Assembly (NCBI RefSeq): GCF_021462225.1 | Contig: NC_061817.1 | Coordinates: 14,561,204 to 14,625,203, forward strand | Reading direction: 5' to 3' | Length of the DNA: 64,000 bases | DNA from: Girardinichthys multiradiatus | Lineage: Eukaryota; Chordata; Actinopteri; Cyprinodontiformes; Goodeidae | Part shown: in pieces, positions 11,122-21,993 of the stretch | How the letters are laid out: the number at the start of each line of letters is the position of its first letter | How positions within the stretch are numbered: position 1 is the first letter of the stretch | Position numbers and translations under genes: made by a program | The notes under the pieces: model-generated | Databases searched by the model: none | What the model was told of the DNA's origin: nothing | Seen by the model: only the letters and a program-made list of their open reading frames with translations

Positions 11122-11221
11122 NNNNNNNNNNNNNNNNNNNNNNNNNNNNNNNNNNNNNNNNNNNNNNNNNNNNNNNNNNNNNNNNNNNNNNNNNNNNNNN
11201 NNNNNNNNNNNNNNNNNNNNN
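11122..11221. other. Assembly gap of 100 N
   Basis: Exactly 100 unknown bases, the usual placeholder for a gap of unknown size. The sequence on either side belongs to two different Tc1 families, so real DNA (at least one transposon end) is missing here. Confidence 0.99.
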
Positions 11222-11636
11222 TTGTATAGGGTTTAGGTCAAGAATCTGTGCAGGACAGTCAAGCTCATTCATACCAAACTCACTTCACTATGTCTTTATG
11301 GACTTTGCTTTGTGCTGGTGTACTAATTTGTATTCAACAAGGGGAGATATAGATGGTGGTCACTCAAACAGCTTTATTATTGATAACCTCACAAGGGAGA
11401 AGAGTTTACAGCACCAGATATGTGTCTCTCATTGGAACTAAAGGGCAAAGCCCAGCTCCTGAAAAACAACCCCACAGCATAAACCCCCCTCCACCAAACT
11501 TTACACTTGGCACAATATAGTCAGACAAGTATTGCTTTGCTCTCAACCACCAAACCCAGACTTGTCCATCAGATTGCCAGACAGAGAAGCAGGATTCGTC
11601 ACTCCAGAGAACGGGTCTCCACTGCTACAGAGTCCA
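11222..11636 (-). mobile_element. Fragment of a second Tc1-like transposase, decayed
   Basis: Minus-strand reading gives pieces typical of another Tc1 family: SSGDPFSGVTNPASLSGNLM at the right end, SDYIVPSVKFGGGG in the middle with frame breaks, and MNELDCPAQ..DLNPI next to the gap. No terminal repeats are visible. Its right edge joins directly to the truncated FR3 of a VH gene. Confidence 0.75.
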
Positions 11637-12036
11637 GTGGCAGGCTGCAGATTCTCTCCATTCAGAGTCACTGTTTTACGGGAAGTGTCTAAACTGATAC
11701 TGAACTTGTTCTTCAATGAATCTTTGTAGTGTAAAGAGCTAGAAGATTCCATCCCAATCCACTCCAGTCCTTTCCCAGCAGCTTGTCTGATCCAAGCTGT
11801 ATAGTAGCTGCCCAGAGAATAGGAGACCTGACATCTGATGGTCAGATGTTGACCCGACTGCAGAGTCACAGAGGCTGGCTGTGTCAACTGTTCACATATC
11901 ACATCTATGAAGAAAAACATTTATTCAAATTGTTAACAGCAGTAAACCATTGTGGTGTGATTATTATGTCAGTCTTTCTGTGTCAGTGAAACTCACAGGA
12001 TCCAGCAGCCAGCAGCAGCAGAGCTACAGAGAACAT
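11637..12036 (-). pseudogene. VH pseudogene truncated in FR3 by a Tc1 fragment
   Basis: Leader 11997-12036 (40 nt, phase 1, donor gtgagt) and V exon from 11904 downward: CEQLTQPAS, LTIRC, TAWIRQ, KGLEWIG, KFSISLD, then NLQP, where similarity to VH stops. The expected EDSAVYYC and the RSS are missing; the frame runs straight on into Tc1 transposase codons. Without a second cysteine or RSS it cannot rearrange. The upstream octamer is changed to ATTTACAT (12122-12129). Confidence 0.87.
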
Positions 12037-12765
12037 GTTGGTGTTGAAGGTGATCTGATGGGAGTTTCTCATCTTCTGCAGCTCACAGCTTTAGATAAAG
12101 CCTTTAAAACCAGCATGTTTAATTTACATAAAGACAAACTAGCCTCGCATTATTTTTATTCTGTTATTGTTAGACCCGTTCATTCAAATTTTTCAGCATG
12201 AAGGGAGACTAAAATACTTGCAGAGTTAACACTAGATTTATTTTATGCTTATGAAAGTAACATGCTGTTTGTCGGTGTTGATATTTCTATTTTCATCATT
12301 CAAACAATAAAAGATGTGAAAAGACTTGCATTAACTGTTTACAAAGATGGACATCTCAAAGAAATAATCATATAATAAGATTAGTTCTCCTCATTATTAG
12401 TAGTACTTGTAGTATGCCAGAATTTCTTATTTATTTTTTAATGCTTTACTTACTGCTTTTTGTACTCCATGTTAATTTATTATTTTTATTTTTCTGAATC
12501 ATTTCACTGCCAAGAACTATTGTTTTCAACCATAAACCTTTTTCAAAAGCATTTGAAACTGTTTGGTATCGGTGTGACTTATTTCCATCTAAAACATTTT
12601 GTGTTAAGTTATGTTAGGAATATTGGATTTTTATTGTTGGTATTTTCTACTCTTCATAAACACTGAAAACTGTGTTTATGAAAATTTCAGTGCCTTGGAT
12701 GAGAGCCCTCGTCACAACCCAATTTTCTGCAAAACCTAAAATAGTAATAACCCCCTCTCCCAGTC

Positions 12766-12807
12766 ACTAAATCTATGGTCTAACTATGGTTAGACCATAG
12801 ATTTAGT
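12766..12807. repeat. Perfect 19-bp inverted repeat (cruciform-type palindrome)
   Basis: Arms 12766-12784 and 12789-12807 are exact reverse complements separated by TATG. A further partial copy of the arm (AAATCTATGGTTAAC) follows at 12823-12837. It matches no terminator or RSS. It may be a short foldback element. Confidence 0.85.
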
Positions 12808-13074
12808 AACCATAGACATTTTTAAATCTATGGTTAACTTATCAGGGCCCAGAGCAATAGATTTACAGCAGGGTTTGTCTGACCCAGGGATGGTTGTTTG
12901 TTTTTTTTTGGTTTTTTTTAGAATACTCAATAGCGAGTGTGAGGAGCCAGAGACCTGCCCCCTGGGACCACATGGAGGAGATCGAAGCCACAGACATCCA
13001 AAGGCCCCCCAGAGCCAGGAAACCCAGGGAAACTGTTTGAACTTACTGCACAGTCAACAGTCAATGAGTCTCTC

Positions 13075-13192
13075 GGTATCAAGTAGCCAGCAGCAGCAAA
13101 GCTACAGAGAACATTATAAAGTACAGTTTTCCTTCTTATGCAGCTGAGAATGAGATCAGCTGATCTACAAAACCTGAGTGTTCTGTTTGCAT
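13075..13192 (-). pseudogene. Orphan VH leader with promoter, no V exon
   Basis: Leader-like 13075-13114 reads MFSVALLLLAT and then a TGA stop. The splice donor GT is changed to GA. An octamer-like GTTTGCAT lies at 13185-13192. The expected V exon is absent from the next 1 kb, so this is a relic of a deleted VH gene of the QLTQP family. Confidence 0.7.
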
Positions 13193-13525
13193 AATGACAA
13201 ACCAGCCAGTCAGTATTCTAACTTGATATTGATAGATATTTAATATGTTCATTTAAGCAAGTAGAGCAAGTCTGCCTGAATTAACATTTTTGATAAAAAC
13301 AGTTAGTTCAGTAAGAAACATAAAACTTATTGTAGCCTTCTTTTTTGACTTTTTAATGAAAAAACCATATTGTTTTTTTCTGAAATCAATTCAGTTCATT
13401 TAAAATGGTAAATGAACCAAACTTATATAGCTCTTTTCCAGTCATACCAACTACTCAAAGCCCTTTACACTAGAGCCACATTCACCCAGTTACACTCAGC
13501 AGGACAAATTATCTTTATAAGAGAG

Positions 13526-13560
13526 TGTTTGTTTGTTTGTTTGTTTGTTTTGTTTTGTTT
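13526..13560. repeat. GTTT/GTTTT simple repeat
   Basis: About eight tandem GTTT-like units. Simple sequence with no sign of function. Confidence 0.9.
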
Positions 13561-16500
13561 TTTATTTTGTTAGCTTTTTTATTTTTGTTGCTTGACTGAC
13601 TAACTACATTTCTACATCTAATTTATGCATCATTCATATTTCTGATTATATTATGTAGCAGCCATGAAACACAGTTTCTAGCTGTAACATACATTTGAAA
13701 AAATAAACATTTTATATGATACCTGTTGAGAAGTGGCTTGCGTCACTGTATTCAAGAGGATTATGTATCTTCTAGTGCCCCCTATAGGTTTTAATAAAAA
13801 TAACATGGTCTCTATGTTGAAGCGCTGTGTGTCTTCCTTTGCACACTGCAGAAGCATCTACCTTCAAGCTTGAGAGTCCCAAATGAACCATGCTATTAAT
13901 TTCATCTCTAGTGTTCTCCACACATCCCCTCAGACTGCTGGCATAAGTGTTATAACTAGAGACAGATTAGTCAAACCACATCCATCCCATTGTCTTTCCC
14001 CCAAGTTTTCTGATCTAGTGCATATCACAGCAGGTAAATCTGAACCCAAATCCTCTGAGAGTTGGAAGAAATGGACTCCATAGTCTATTCTCTACTATCT
14101 TTTAACATAAAAAGAAGACAGATAATATAGTGAGACAATTATCTGGAAGCTTTTTCCCTGACCAACCATCTGCGTTAACAGGAGAACAGGCTGGACAGGA
14201 AAGAAGAAGCAGAAGAGTTAGTGGCTTCATTATCCTGAAGTTGGTGAAGATGAGACCCATGATGCTCCACACAAAAAACAGCACAAGTCAGCAGGACAGA
14301 AGTACCTGCACAGACTAGATATTTGCATCAGACTATCACCAGGAAGGACTTCATACTCTGAGATTAAATGTAATTTAATGAGAATCTAACTTTATTTCAT
14401 ATAAACACTGTAATTAAATGTGATCCTCGTGTGTGTCTGCAATCAAAATCATTAAAAATAACCAATTCATTGGAGATAAATTAAATATCTTAATTCATAT
14501 ATTGATCTATATTTTTGATAATCCACTGCTTTATTAATGCATCAGAAAGCTAATTGATGTTTTATCTAAACAGAACTTATTTCAGTTGAATATTTGTGTT
14601 GAATGTGTCTGGTATGGGGTCAAAGGTCAGCCACATGATGAGGGTCAGTCCTCTTTCAATCAGAGGTGCTTTTTAAGACCATTATGTTTATGGTATAACA
14701 CATTTATATAAATTAACAGGTATTTTCTGTCAAAGAAGCAGTTGCTCCTCTTGTAATTTGAGAAATGGTTGTAAGGATTTAGATTATCATCATGTTTAAC
14801 ACATAAGTATTTCCATTTTTTATTTTTGCTTTCTTAGTTTTTTTAATCTAAACTAAATCTAATAAAACAACTTTTGCATTACAGTGTTTGTGCTATTATT
14901 TGTTGTTAGAGATTGATTACAAATAGCACAAGAAAACAGTAAGATATAGCCACATCTATCTCATATTCTTCCAAATAGATAATCTGCTCCATTTAATAAT
15001 CTGTTTTAATCTTTATTTAACCTTGGTATAATAAAGTATAGGGTAAAATGTTCATTATATATAAAAAAGAAGCAACAAACAAGTGTTATACACAGTAAGG
15101 CAAGTTTAGTTTTACGATATTGCAGATTGGTGCAACAAAGATGCAGATGTAATATCTTCATTAACTTATTCTGTCAGAAAATATCAATTAAGATTTTTTT
15201 AAAAAGTTGATCCAATTGAAATTTCACAACTCCAGCCACTTGACCTTGGCTGGCATCTATGTGAGAAACTCACCTGTTGTAAAATATTCAATACAGTCCT
15301 GTCAAGCAGCATTAATGCAAGAAAAGGCCACAACTCTCAATGCAAAATAATGTATTTTTTAAAACATTACATAACTAGCATATTTATTTTCAGTGAAGTG
15401 TCAAACTGAAGAAGAGAATGTTCATGCTAATACAGCATATAGTTATTAAAATTCGCAAATGTCTCTCTTTTTTTAGAATGATTATTTTTAACACTTTTGA
15501 GGGTGTTTAACCCTTAATTGGTTGGTTTCTGTTGATTCAACAAAAAATGTTAAACATTGTTATAGAGTTTTAGCCTGAGAGGTGTGTCTGACAGCAGGAT
15601 GTGTTGGGTTTTCTGATCATGGCTGAGATGTTTTAGACAAATTTACCCACCAGTAAGGTTGATATCTAAAGAAAGTCACGCAATATCAGTTACTTCCATC
15701 GCTGTTAATTCTTAATGCTTGATCATTTTATGTCAGGATGTAAGTCAGGAAGCTACTTGAACCGAGAACAACAGCTGACATTCAAATGAAAGGAGTTAGA
15801 TATGTTTCTGCCATCTGAAAGGTTTATTTATATTTCTGGAGGTTTGTGTAAAGTTTCACAGTTGCAGGTGTTTACTCAGAGGAATACAGAGAAAGAGGAA
15901 GTGGCTCTCTGAAAGGAAACTGGAAACCTGCGAAACTCAACCGATAACAGCAGGTCACGCCATGGTGGCTTCAAGAGTTGGTTTCTGAACAAACTGATGT
16001 CTTCTCTGATCTGATAACAAAAACCTCAATCTCATTTGTATTTTACATGTTTAATGGTTTTAGCACATGTAGAAATGAAAAACTGCATAAGATACAATAA
16101 TAGCGATTTTTGCTGTACTTTGTCATCTCTATATCGAAAAAAAAGGTTCAGATTTGATCGATTGTATATAGAAAATGATGTCAATACTAACATCAGAGAT
16201 CAGTAAAAGATGACAAATGATCAATATGCTGTATTTAAACAACCTTTTAACAAAGCAACATTGACAAAACCTTTAGGATAACAAGACTTTGATAGTCACT
16301 TTATAAACATAAAAGTATTATTGTCAGATGTCTACTCTCCATTTTATGATAACAGACAGCCATTTCATTAAAAAAATATTTTCAAAAGCATAAACAAGCA
16401 TAAAAAAACATAAACAGAGCTGATTGCTCAGTAAAACAGAAAAAAACGATCACTGTGTTTGTCCCACATTATTTTCCTCTCGTCTCTAAAAAAGAAACAG
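13561..16500. other. Spacer between the constant gene and the next VH group
   Basis: No exon recognised. At 14318-14325 there is an exact octamer ATTTGCAT followed on the minus strand by a hydrophobic leader-like opening (MKPLTLLLLLSC, near 14235), but no V exon. The stretch 15570-15960 is richer in E-box (CAGCTG, CAGGTG) and ETS-like (AGGAAGTGG) motifs than its surroundings; teleost IgH enhancers are known to use such sites, but this is only a guess. Confidence 0.35.
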
Positions 16501-16516
16501 ATAAAAAAAAAATGTT

Positions 16517-19500
16517 TTACAGATTGTACTGCAGTTCTGCAAAATTCTTTTAATGTATGCTTTCATTCAGTTTGTCAGCCAACAAATTTACCTTCTGCAG
16601 GCTGAGCATCAAGTTGCATGAAAGACTGAATATGAAGAGGAATAGGAGAGACAAGGCCGTGAACCACAGGCTGCTGAATTCATCTTCATCACCAACATCG
16701 TCTGTGCAGCTCCATGCAAACGTCAGAGTAGAGAATTCTAATAAAACCACAACAGGGACAAATTAGATATGTGCCATATACAGGAAAGTAGTTGGTTGCA
16801 CTGGACTTTGTTTAAGGGAATTACCGGTACATTAGAGGGGGCTGAATACATATGCATGCCACACCTTTCAGATTTTTTTTTTATGCAAAAGATTTTGAAA
16901 ACCATGTATCCAGTTTCTTCAACTTCACAGTTATGTGCTATTTTCTGTTTGTCTTCCAAAGAAGGTATTTAAAAATACATTGAAGTTTGATGTAATTTAA
17001 AAAAATAAAAGTTTATGAATATTTTTGCAAGGCAATGACACCTGCGATACAGAGAAAGGTTTGTGTAAGCGCATAAGGATGTGCATGTGAAACAGTTTTG
17101 GCTTGCAGCAAGAAGGCCCTTGGTTTGAAACCCTGCCCGGGGTCTGTCTACATGGAGTGTGCATATTCCCCTCTCGTATGTGTTTGTTCTCTCAAAATAC
17201 CACGGCTTCCTTCCCGTTCCAAAAACATACCGGTAGGGTAATATGGGTAAATTAGTTTCTTTAAATAGCTCTTAGGATTGAGTGAGTGTGTGCGTGCATG
17301 TGTGTCTATAGGCAGGTATAAACAATTAATGGATGGGTTTTTGCTTGCATATGAGTGTCATGCAGTTCAGTTCTTTCTCATCTGATCAAATTTTTTAAAA
17401 ACTGTAACTACTGACTTTATAAACTTTTTCTTTTAGACTAACTCTCAACTCCTCATACCCTCAAACTAAACAAAATATTCTGATTTTATACATTTTCCCT
17501 GTCTGTCAAATCTGAGATTATTATGTACTTTTTCATTTGTTAGTTATTCACAAACATACAACAAGGTACTTCCATGCAACATTTATTTCAAACATTTATA
17601 AGCTGGTTTGGCAGAGACAAATCTATGTTGAATAATTATCACAGTGACAAAAACAACCAACATGACTACATGACCTCTGGACATTCACAGTGACTGGTGG
17701 CATCACAAAATACACGTTTTCAAAAAGACAGAGCAACATATTTGCACAAAAAGGCACATTTAACACTTCAACTAGACTGTTTCACACTCAGTTGAGTTAC
17801 CCATGGCTTGAGACACTCCTCTGGATTTCATGTGATTTTCAGGCCCAGTGGGCCACACGTTGCAATAGAAGATATAGCCCCCATTCCACTTCTCCTTGGT
17901 GGTGGTGTAAACACTTGTAACCAAGTAGCCGTTTTTGGTCTTTCTTGGTGGAAAGGTAATACCATCATAATATACTGAGCTGCTTTGTCCAACATCTTCA
18001 GTCCAGGCGATGTAGTAATCCTGAACCACATTACTGGAAACCAAACACACCAGAGTGACCTCAGCTGATGCTTCTTGGGCAATATCCTTCTCATGGAGCC
18101 GATGGACTGTCACTTTTGGCTCTGTCCCATCTGAAATAAACATGTAGGTTAAACCAGATATGCTTTTAGTGATTGGAATTAAAACAGAACACAGTCCCTT
18201 GCAAAAGTATAAATAGCTTTTATAACTGTTTTCTCACATTTTCTCACATTACAAACACAAACCTCTGTGAATTTAACTAGGATTTTATCTGATTGACCAA
18301 TAGAAAATATAACATGAGTGTGAAGTGGATGTGAAAGGAAAACATGAATTTCAAAATTGTTTGCTAATAAAAATCTGAAAAGTGTGTTGTGCATATGTAG
18401 TCAAAGGCCTATGGTAACTCTGGAGGAGCTTCAGAGATCCAATAAGAAAGGCATTCCTGAAAGAAAGTCATAAGAGTTGATATTGAAAAGTTTGCCATAA
18501 ATGATAAAAGGGTGGAAATAGGTGCTGTGGTCAGACGGGAGCACTATTTAAAATGTTTGGTATAGGGGATAACAAACATAGGGGAAACATAGAGGTGGCA
18601 GCATCATGCTGTGGGGGGATGCTTAACTTCAGCAGGGTCTATGAAACTGGTTAAAGTTGAGGGAATTGTATGAAGATGTGTGAGTTGTATGAAGCTAAGT
18701 ACAGCTGTGGAGAATCTATGGCAAGACTTGAAAATAACTGTTCACAGATGTTCTCCATCCAGTTTAGTGGGGCCTGAGGTAAATTGTAAAAAAGAATGGC
18801 ACAAGTTAAAAATGTGTAAAGCTGCTAGAGACATACCCTAAAAGACTTGCAGTTGAGATTACACCAAAAGAGGGTTTTACAGTCCTGAATACATTCATTC
18901 ACATCACTTTTTAGATTTCTTTATTTCTAAAATTTTAAACGCCATTTTATTTTGGTCTATCACATAACAAGAACAATTGAAGTTTGTAGTTGTGATGTAA
19001 TAAAATGTCAAAATAATCCAGAGGCATGAATACTTTTGCAAGGTGCTACACATGCAGGCCATCTGAATTGTCTCTCCTCTTCATTGTCTGATTAATGTAT
19101 TAATAACATACCTCCTTTGTTGACAGTCAGATCTTGAATAAATGGTCCCATATCTCCTGCGAGAGCAGAACATCTCACTTTGCTCACTGTCCTCCAGTCA
19201 GAGTAATTATAAGTGAGGAAGCTGTGTTTGCTGTACTGATGGCCTTCAACCTTTGTTGCTTCCCTAATGTTGCTGCTCACACATTTATCTTCATTAATAT
19301 ACCAGGTGATTTCAGTCCCAGATACAGTTGCGTTGTCCTGTCCAGAGATGACACACTCTAACTCTACCTGCTTGTTGCTGAACATTTGTTTAGGACTTGG
19401 AGGGTTCAGCTTCACTGTGAAAAGAGCTGCAAAACAGAAACAAATGATTTAAATACTACTGCCCCAAAAGATTAATTATTTACCAGCTTTAGCTGTAAAA

Positions 19501-20269
19501 ATCTAGAGTGCATTTACCTTTTGAAGCCTTCTTTGTATACGTTTTTCCAAGGTGAGTCACTTCACACGAGTAAACAGCTTCACTGTTCCAGTCCGAGCTC
19601 TTCACCTTTAGGACGCTGACAGCTGAATACAAGTCTCCGAGTTGTTTGGGAGGCCATTCGTTGTGTCCATGCACCTCATTGCCATTCTTTTTCCATTTGA
19701 CTGACAGATTTTCAGTAGAGAAATCCTCAATGGTGCACACTAGTGTTTGACCCTCTCCAGTTGTCGCTGAGAGCAAAGTCAGTTTTGGGGTTGAGGAGGC
19801 CCCTGAGCAAGAGAGGAAGAAAACAGAACTTTTCAGTCTATCTCAGATGTTATCATCCGACTTACAAAATATTCAGAAAAAAATACAAGGGAAAAATCTA
19901 AAGCCAATCTTTAAGTGATTGGTTAAGAAAAATATGAATATTCAAGCTATTAGATATTAAAACAAATGAGAAAACACTTACTTTTTGCATTCACAGTCTT
20001 GGTGCCGCCAGGATGAATCACTGAACATTGAAAAGACCTTAAATCTGCTTCAGATCTGGACACTTGAACCAAACTGACTTCTGTAAATCTGTTGTTTGCT
20101 CCCACTACAGGATAACGTACAGAATCCAGCTGTGCTCCACTCGCATCACTCCACTCAAAAGAAAGACTCTGTGGGTAGAAGTCAAGAGCCAGGCAGCTCA
20201 CGGTGACTTTATCTCCAGACGCAGAATTAAACCAAACCATTGGCACCAGAGTTGGAGATACAGGCAGTT
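16517..20269 (-). CDS. ight: Immunoglobulin heavy constant gene, IgT/IgZ (tau/zeta) type
   Basis: Four C1-set Ig domain exons and membrane exon(s), all joined in phase 1: CH1 19982-20269, CH2 19518-19802, CH3 19112-19426, CH4 17772-18130 (secreted stop), TM1 16592-16737, and a tentative TM2 16517-16528 ending YNL stop. Each domain keeps the paired cysteines and core tryptophan. One JH and one D lie just upstream, so this is a single-isotype D-J-C unit. I favour IgT over IgM because CH3 and CH4 (DYYIAWTEDVG, the VTSVYTTTKEKW region, FYCNVWPTG) and the short tail ending NSTECETV resemble teleost IgT as I remember it, and unlike the IgM tail. A poly-A signal for the secreted form lies at 17582-17587 (minus strand). 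IgM remains a minor alternative. Confidence 0.72.
16592..16737 (-). CDS. Membrane (TM1) exon of the Ig heavy constant gene
   Basis: Encodes an acidic connecting piece (CTDDVGDEDEF) followed by a membrane span (SLWFTALSLLFLFIFSLS) and a short basic end. The acceptor is ttattag in phase 1 and the donor gtaaat in phase 0. With the cryptic CH4 donor at 17796-17800 the join gives AM-EF, in frame. The exon anchors the B-cell-receptor form. Confidence 0.8.
17060..17340 (+). mobile_element. Decayed fish SINE copy
   Basis: Contains GCTTGCAGCAAGAAGGCCC and a B-box-like GGTTTGAAACCC, followed by the CTACATGGAGT and CCAAAAACATACCGGTAGGG parts shared with 25.3 kb and (reverse) 30.8-31.2 kb. It lies between the CH4 and TM1 exons. 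Confidence 0.7.
17772..18130 (-). CDS. CH4 exon with secreted tail and cryptic membrane donor
   Basis: Ig domain with VTLVCLVSS and IFYCNVW holding the core cysteines and AWTED the tryptophan. It ends with a secreted tail containing an N-glycosylation site (NST), a cysteine likely used for polymerisation (TECETV), and the stop. Inside the tail, ATGGGTAACT provides a donor (exon end 17801) that removes the tail and joins the TM1 exon in phase. Confidence 0.85.
18196..19045 (+). mobile_element. Decayed Tc1-like element in the CH3-CH4 intron
   Basis: Inverted ends CTTGCAAAAGTAT (about 18197) and ATACTTTTGCAAGG (about 19031), plus the internal GCAGCATCATGCTGTGGGG typical of Tc1 transposase. No frame survives. 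It accounts for most of the intron between CH3 and CH4. Confidence 0.8.
19112..19426 (-). CDS. CH3 exon
   Basis: Ig constant domain with VELECVISG and KVRCSAL as core cysteines and ITWYIN as core tryptophan. An extra cysteine (EDKCVSSN) may bridge heavy chains. It ends IQDLTVNKG before gtatgt. Phase 1 on both sides. Confidence 0.85.
19518..19802 (-). CDS. CH2 exon
   Basis: Ig constant domain: LVCTIEDFS, VKWKKNG, then WNSEAVYSCEVTHLG, the classic constant-domain cysteine context. Phase 1 on both sides; acceptor ttgctcag, donor gtaaat. Confidence 0.88.
19982..20269 (-). CDS. CH1 exon lacking the usual light-chain cysteine
   Basis: Ig constant domain with VTVSCLALDFYP and FQCSVIHPGG as core cysteines and SFEWSD as tryptophan. 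It opens ELPVSPTLVPMVWFNSASG. In teleost IgM and many other heavy chains a cysteine stands in the segment between TLVP and the SG turn; here only Val-Trp-Phe-Asn is found. No other spare cysteine exists in the exon. Confidence 0.87.
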
Positions 20270-20895
20270 CTGTCAAGGAAAGGGTTGGTTTGTTTTTTTA
20301 AACCACAAACTGGGAATATGACATAATAAAAGACCTAGTCTAATTATTTAATCAGTAATCCATACAAAATATTTGTAAATTTTTTTCCCAAAGACAAATT
20401 CTAACATCTACATTAATAATCTTGCCAGCCAACTACAGTAATTATCTGTACAAAAGAAAATTTGAAGGTTATTTTTCGGAAGCAGTTTTTCTTTGAAATT
20501 TTAGATTTTAATTTTGCTGAATAATTTCATATAGCTGCTTGCAGTAATATTTTTCTCCCATTTAGTCAACACCAATCAAAATAAAAAAAATCATTGATTA
20601 ATACATTTTATTTTAATATTCTATATGGAGCAAATTATAAGGTTTTAAGTGCATTGGCAAAACCCCTAACCCTTACTTACGTATAGAGTACGTGTATGTT
20701 TTTTGTTACGTACGAGCATCAAAGTCATTTCTTTTTGTGTGAGTTAAAGAAAATACTGCTAAAGTCAAGTAAAGTAGTAAAAATGTGCTGCTTTAAGGAC
20801 ATATTTCTGTTTTTACTATTGTGATAACAATATCACTAGATGAACATTTTTAAAAGAATAAACCTCTTTAAATATGACATGAAAATGCAACTTAC

Positions 20896-20943
20896 CTGAA
20901 GTGACTGTGACTCTGGTCCCTCCACCCCAGTAATCTAAGGCAT
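20896..20943 (-). other. JH segment
   Basis: Coding strand reads ALDYWGGGTRVTVTS, with the hallmark WGxG motif, then a gtaagt donor in phase 1 that fits CH1. The JH is 48 nt. Its RSS is directly adjacent: heptamer 20944-20950 (CACAGTG on plus), 23-bp spacer, nonamer 20974-20982 (ACAAAAACA, one base off consensus). It is the only JH found before CH1. Confidence 0.95.
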
Positions 20944-20982
20944 CACAGTGCAGCGTTCTCTCTCAAAGCCTGAACAAAAACA
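20944..20982 (-). other. 23-bp-spacer RSS of the JH segment
   Basis: CACAGTG, 23-bp spacer and ACAAAAACA as seen on the plus strand. It obeys the 12/23 rule with the 12-RSS of the D segment. Confidence 0.93.
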
Positions 20983-21311
20983 TCAAGCATCAGAAAACAC
21001 ACACACACATTTATATGAAGATAAAACAAACACAGAGCAGGTATGTTTTAACATCTGTATAATATCCCAGTGTGACTCTTTTGAGTTTGTTATTCATTTA
21101 AATGATGGATGGATGGATTAATTTTAATCATGTGCAGGAAGGGCAGAGAGCAACTTTTAGCTCTTAACAAACATATTCTTTATCCTGAAAGATCTAAAAA
21201 AAAATTTTTTTCATTCATTACATAAACACAGCAATATTGAATATATTTAGTTTTATTTGGAAAAAAAAAGTGTAATTTCTTGTGTTTTTTCTTTCACCTC
21301 TTTCTTTGGTG

Positions 21312-21385
21312 GCTTTTTGTATTGCTGTTTTTCTCAGTGGCATAGCCTCCTTGCCACCACTGTGACAAACCCTCACACAAAAACA
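21312..21385 (-). other. D segment with 12-bp-spacer RSSs on both sides
   Basis: The D core is 21340-21357 (18 nt; coding strand GTGGCAAGGAGGCTATGC). On the plus strand: nonamer GCTTTTTGT 21312-21320, 12-bp spacer, heptamer CTCAGTG 21333-21339, then after the core heptamer CACTGTG 21358-21364, 12-bp spacer, nonamer ACAAAAACA 21377-21385. Symmetric 12-RSSs are the signature of IGH D segments. Both heptamers depart slightly from consensus. It is the only D I could find between the VH and JH. Confidence 0.9.
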
Positions 21386-21993
21386 TCAAGTTCAGATCTG
21401 CATTAGAATATACAGAACCTTGTCCTGTAATCGGAATTTTTCTTTAGAAATGTTTTGTAAAATTGGAATTAACAGTTTCTTTCATCAAATAAAAAGATAG
21501 CATCGCTTAAAATATATATATAATATAATTAGACAAAACCTTGTTGATGTTTATACAGTGAAACACATTATATAGATTAATTGCATGCAGACTGATGTTT
21601 TCAAGCCTTTATTGATGGACGGATCCTATTAGTAGATTTTATATTGCACATTTTGTTCTGCAGATGCCTTGTTGTATAAGCATAATGGATTTAAATAAAG
21701 ATTTTAAAACGTATCTTTTTTGGTCATTGCTGATTACATGATATGAAATGCAAAATGTTTGTTCTACAGCTTCTGAATTTGCATCAATAGTACCCTCTTG
21801 ATTGGACTGTAACTGAAGGCATTTTAATTAAACTTTTGTTTTCCTGTTGATTTATGATGGGTATATTGTAAGTCTTCCTCCCTGTGCAATCATTATTTTA
21901 GATAAATTGTCAAATTAAATGATTTTTGTAACACTTAACTGTTTCACTAATTGAATTCACCCCAAATTGACATTTGTTTTTGTCATCAAAAGC

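Noticed and set aside
10341..11441. Several plus-strand ORFs over the Tc1 region
   Set aside because: They are reverse-strand shadows of the transposase, and some run through N bases.
14102..14325. Octamer plus hydrophobic leader-like ORF
   Set aside because: The octamer is exact, but no donor-V exon-RSS follows, so I do not call a VH gene.
19982..20269. Constant gene as IgM
   Set aside because: The tail and the CH3/CH4 wording do not look like IgM, but without alignment it is not fully excluded.
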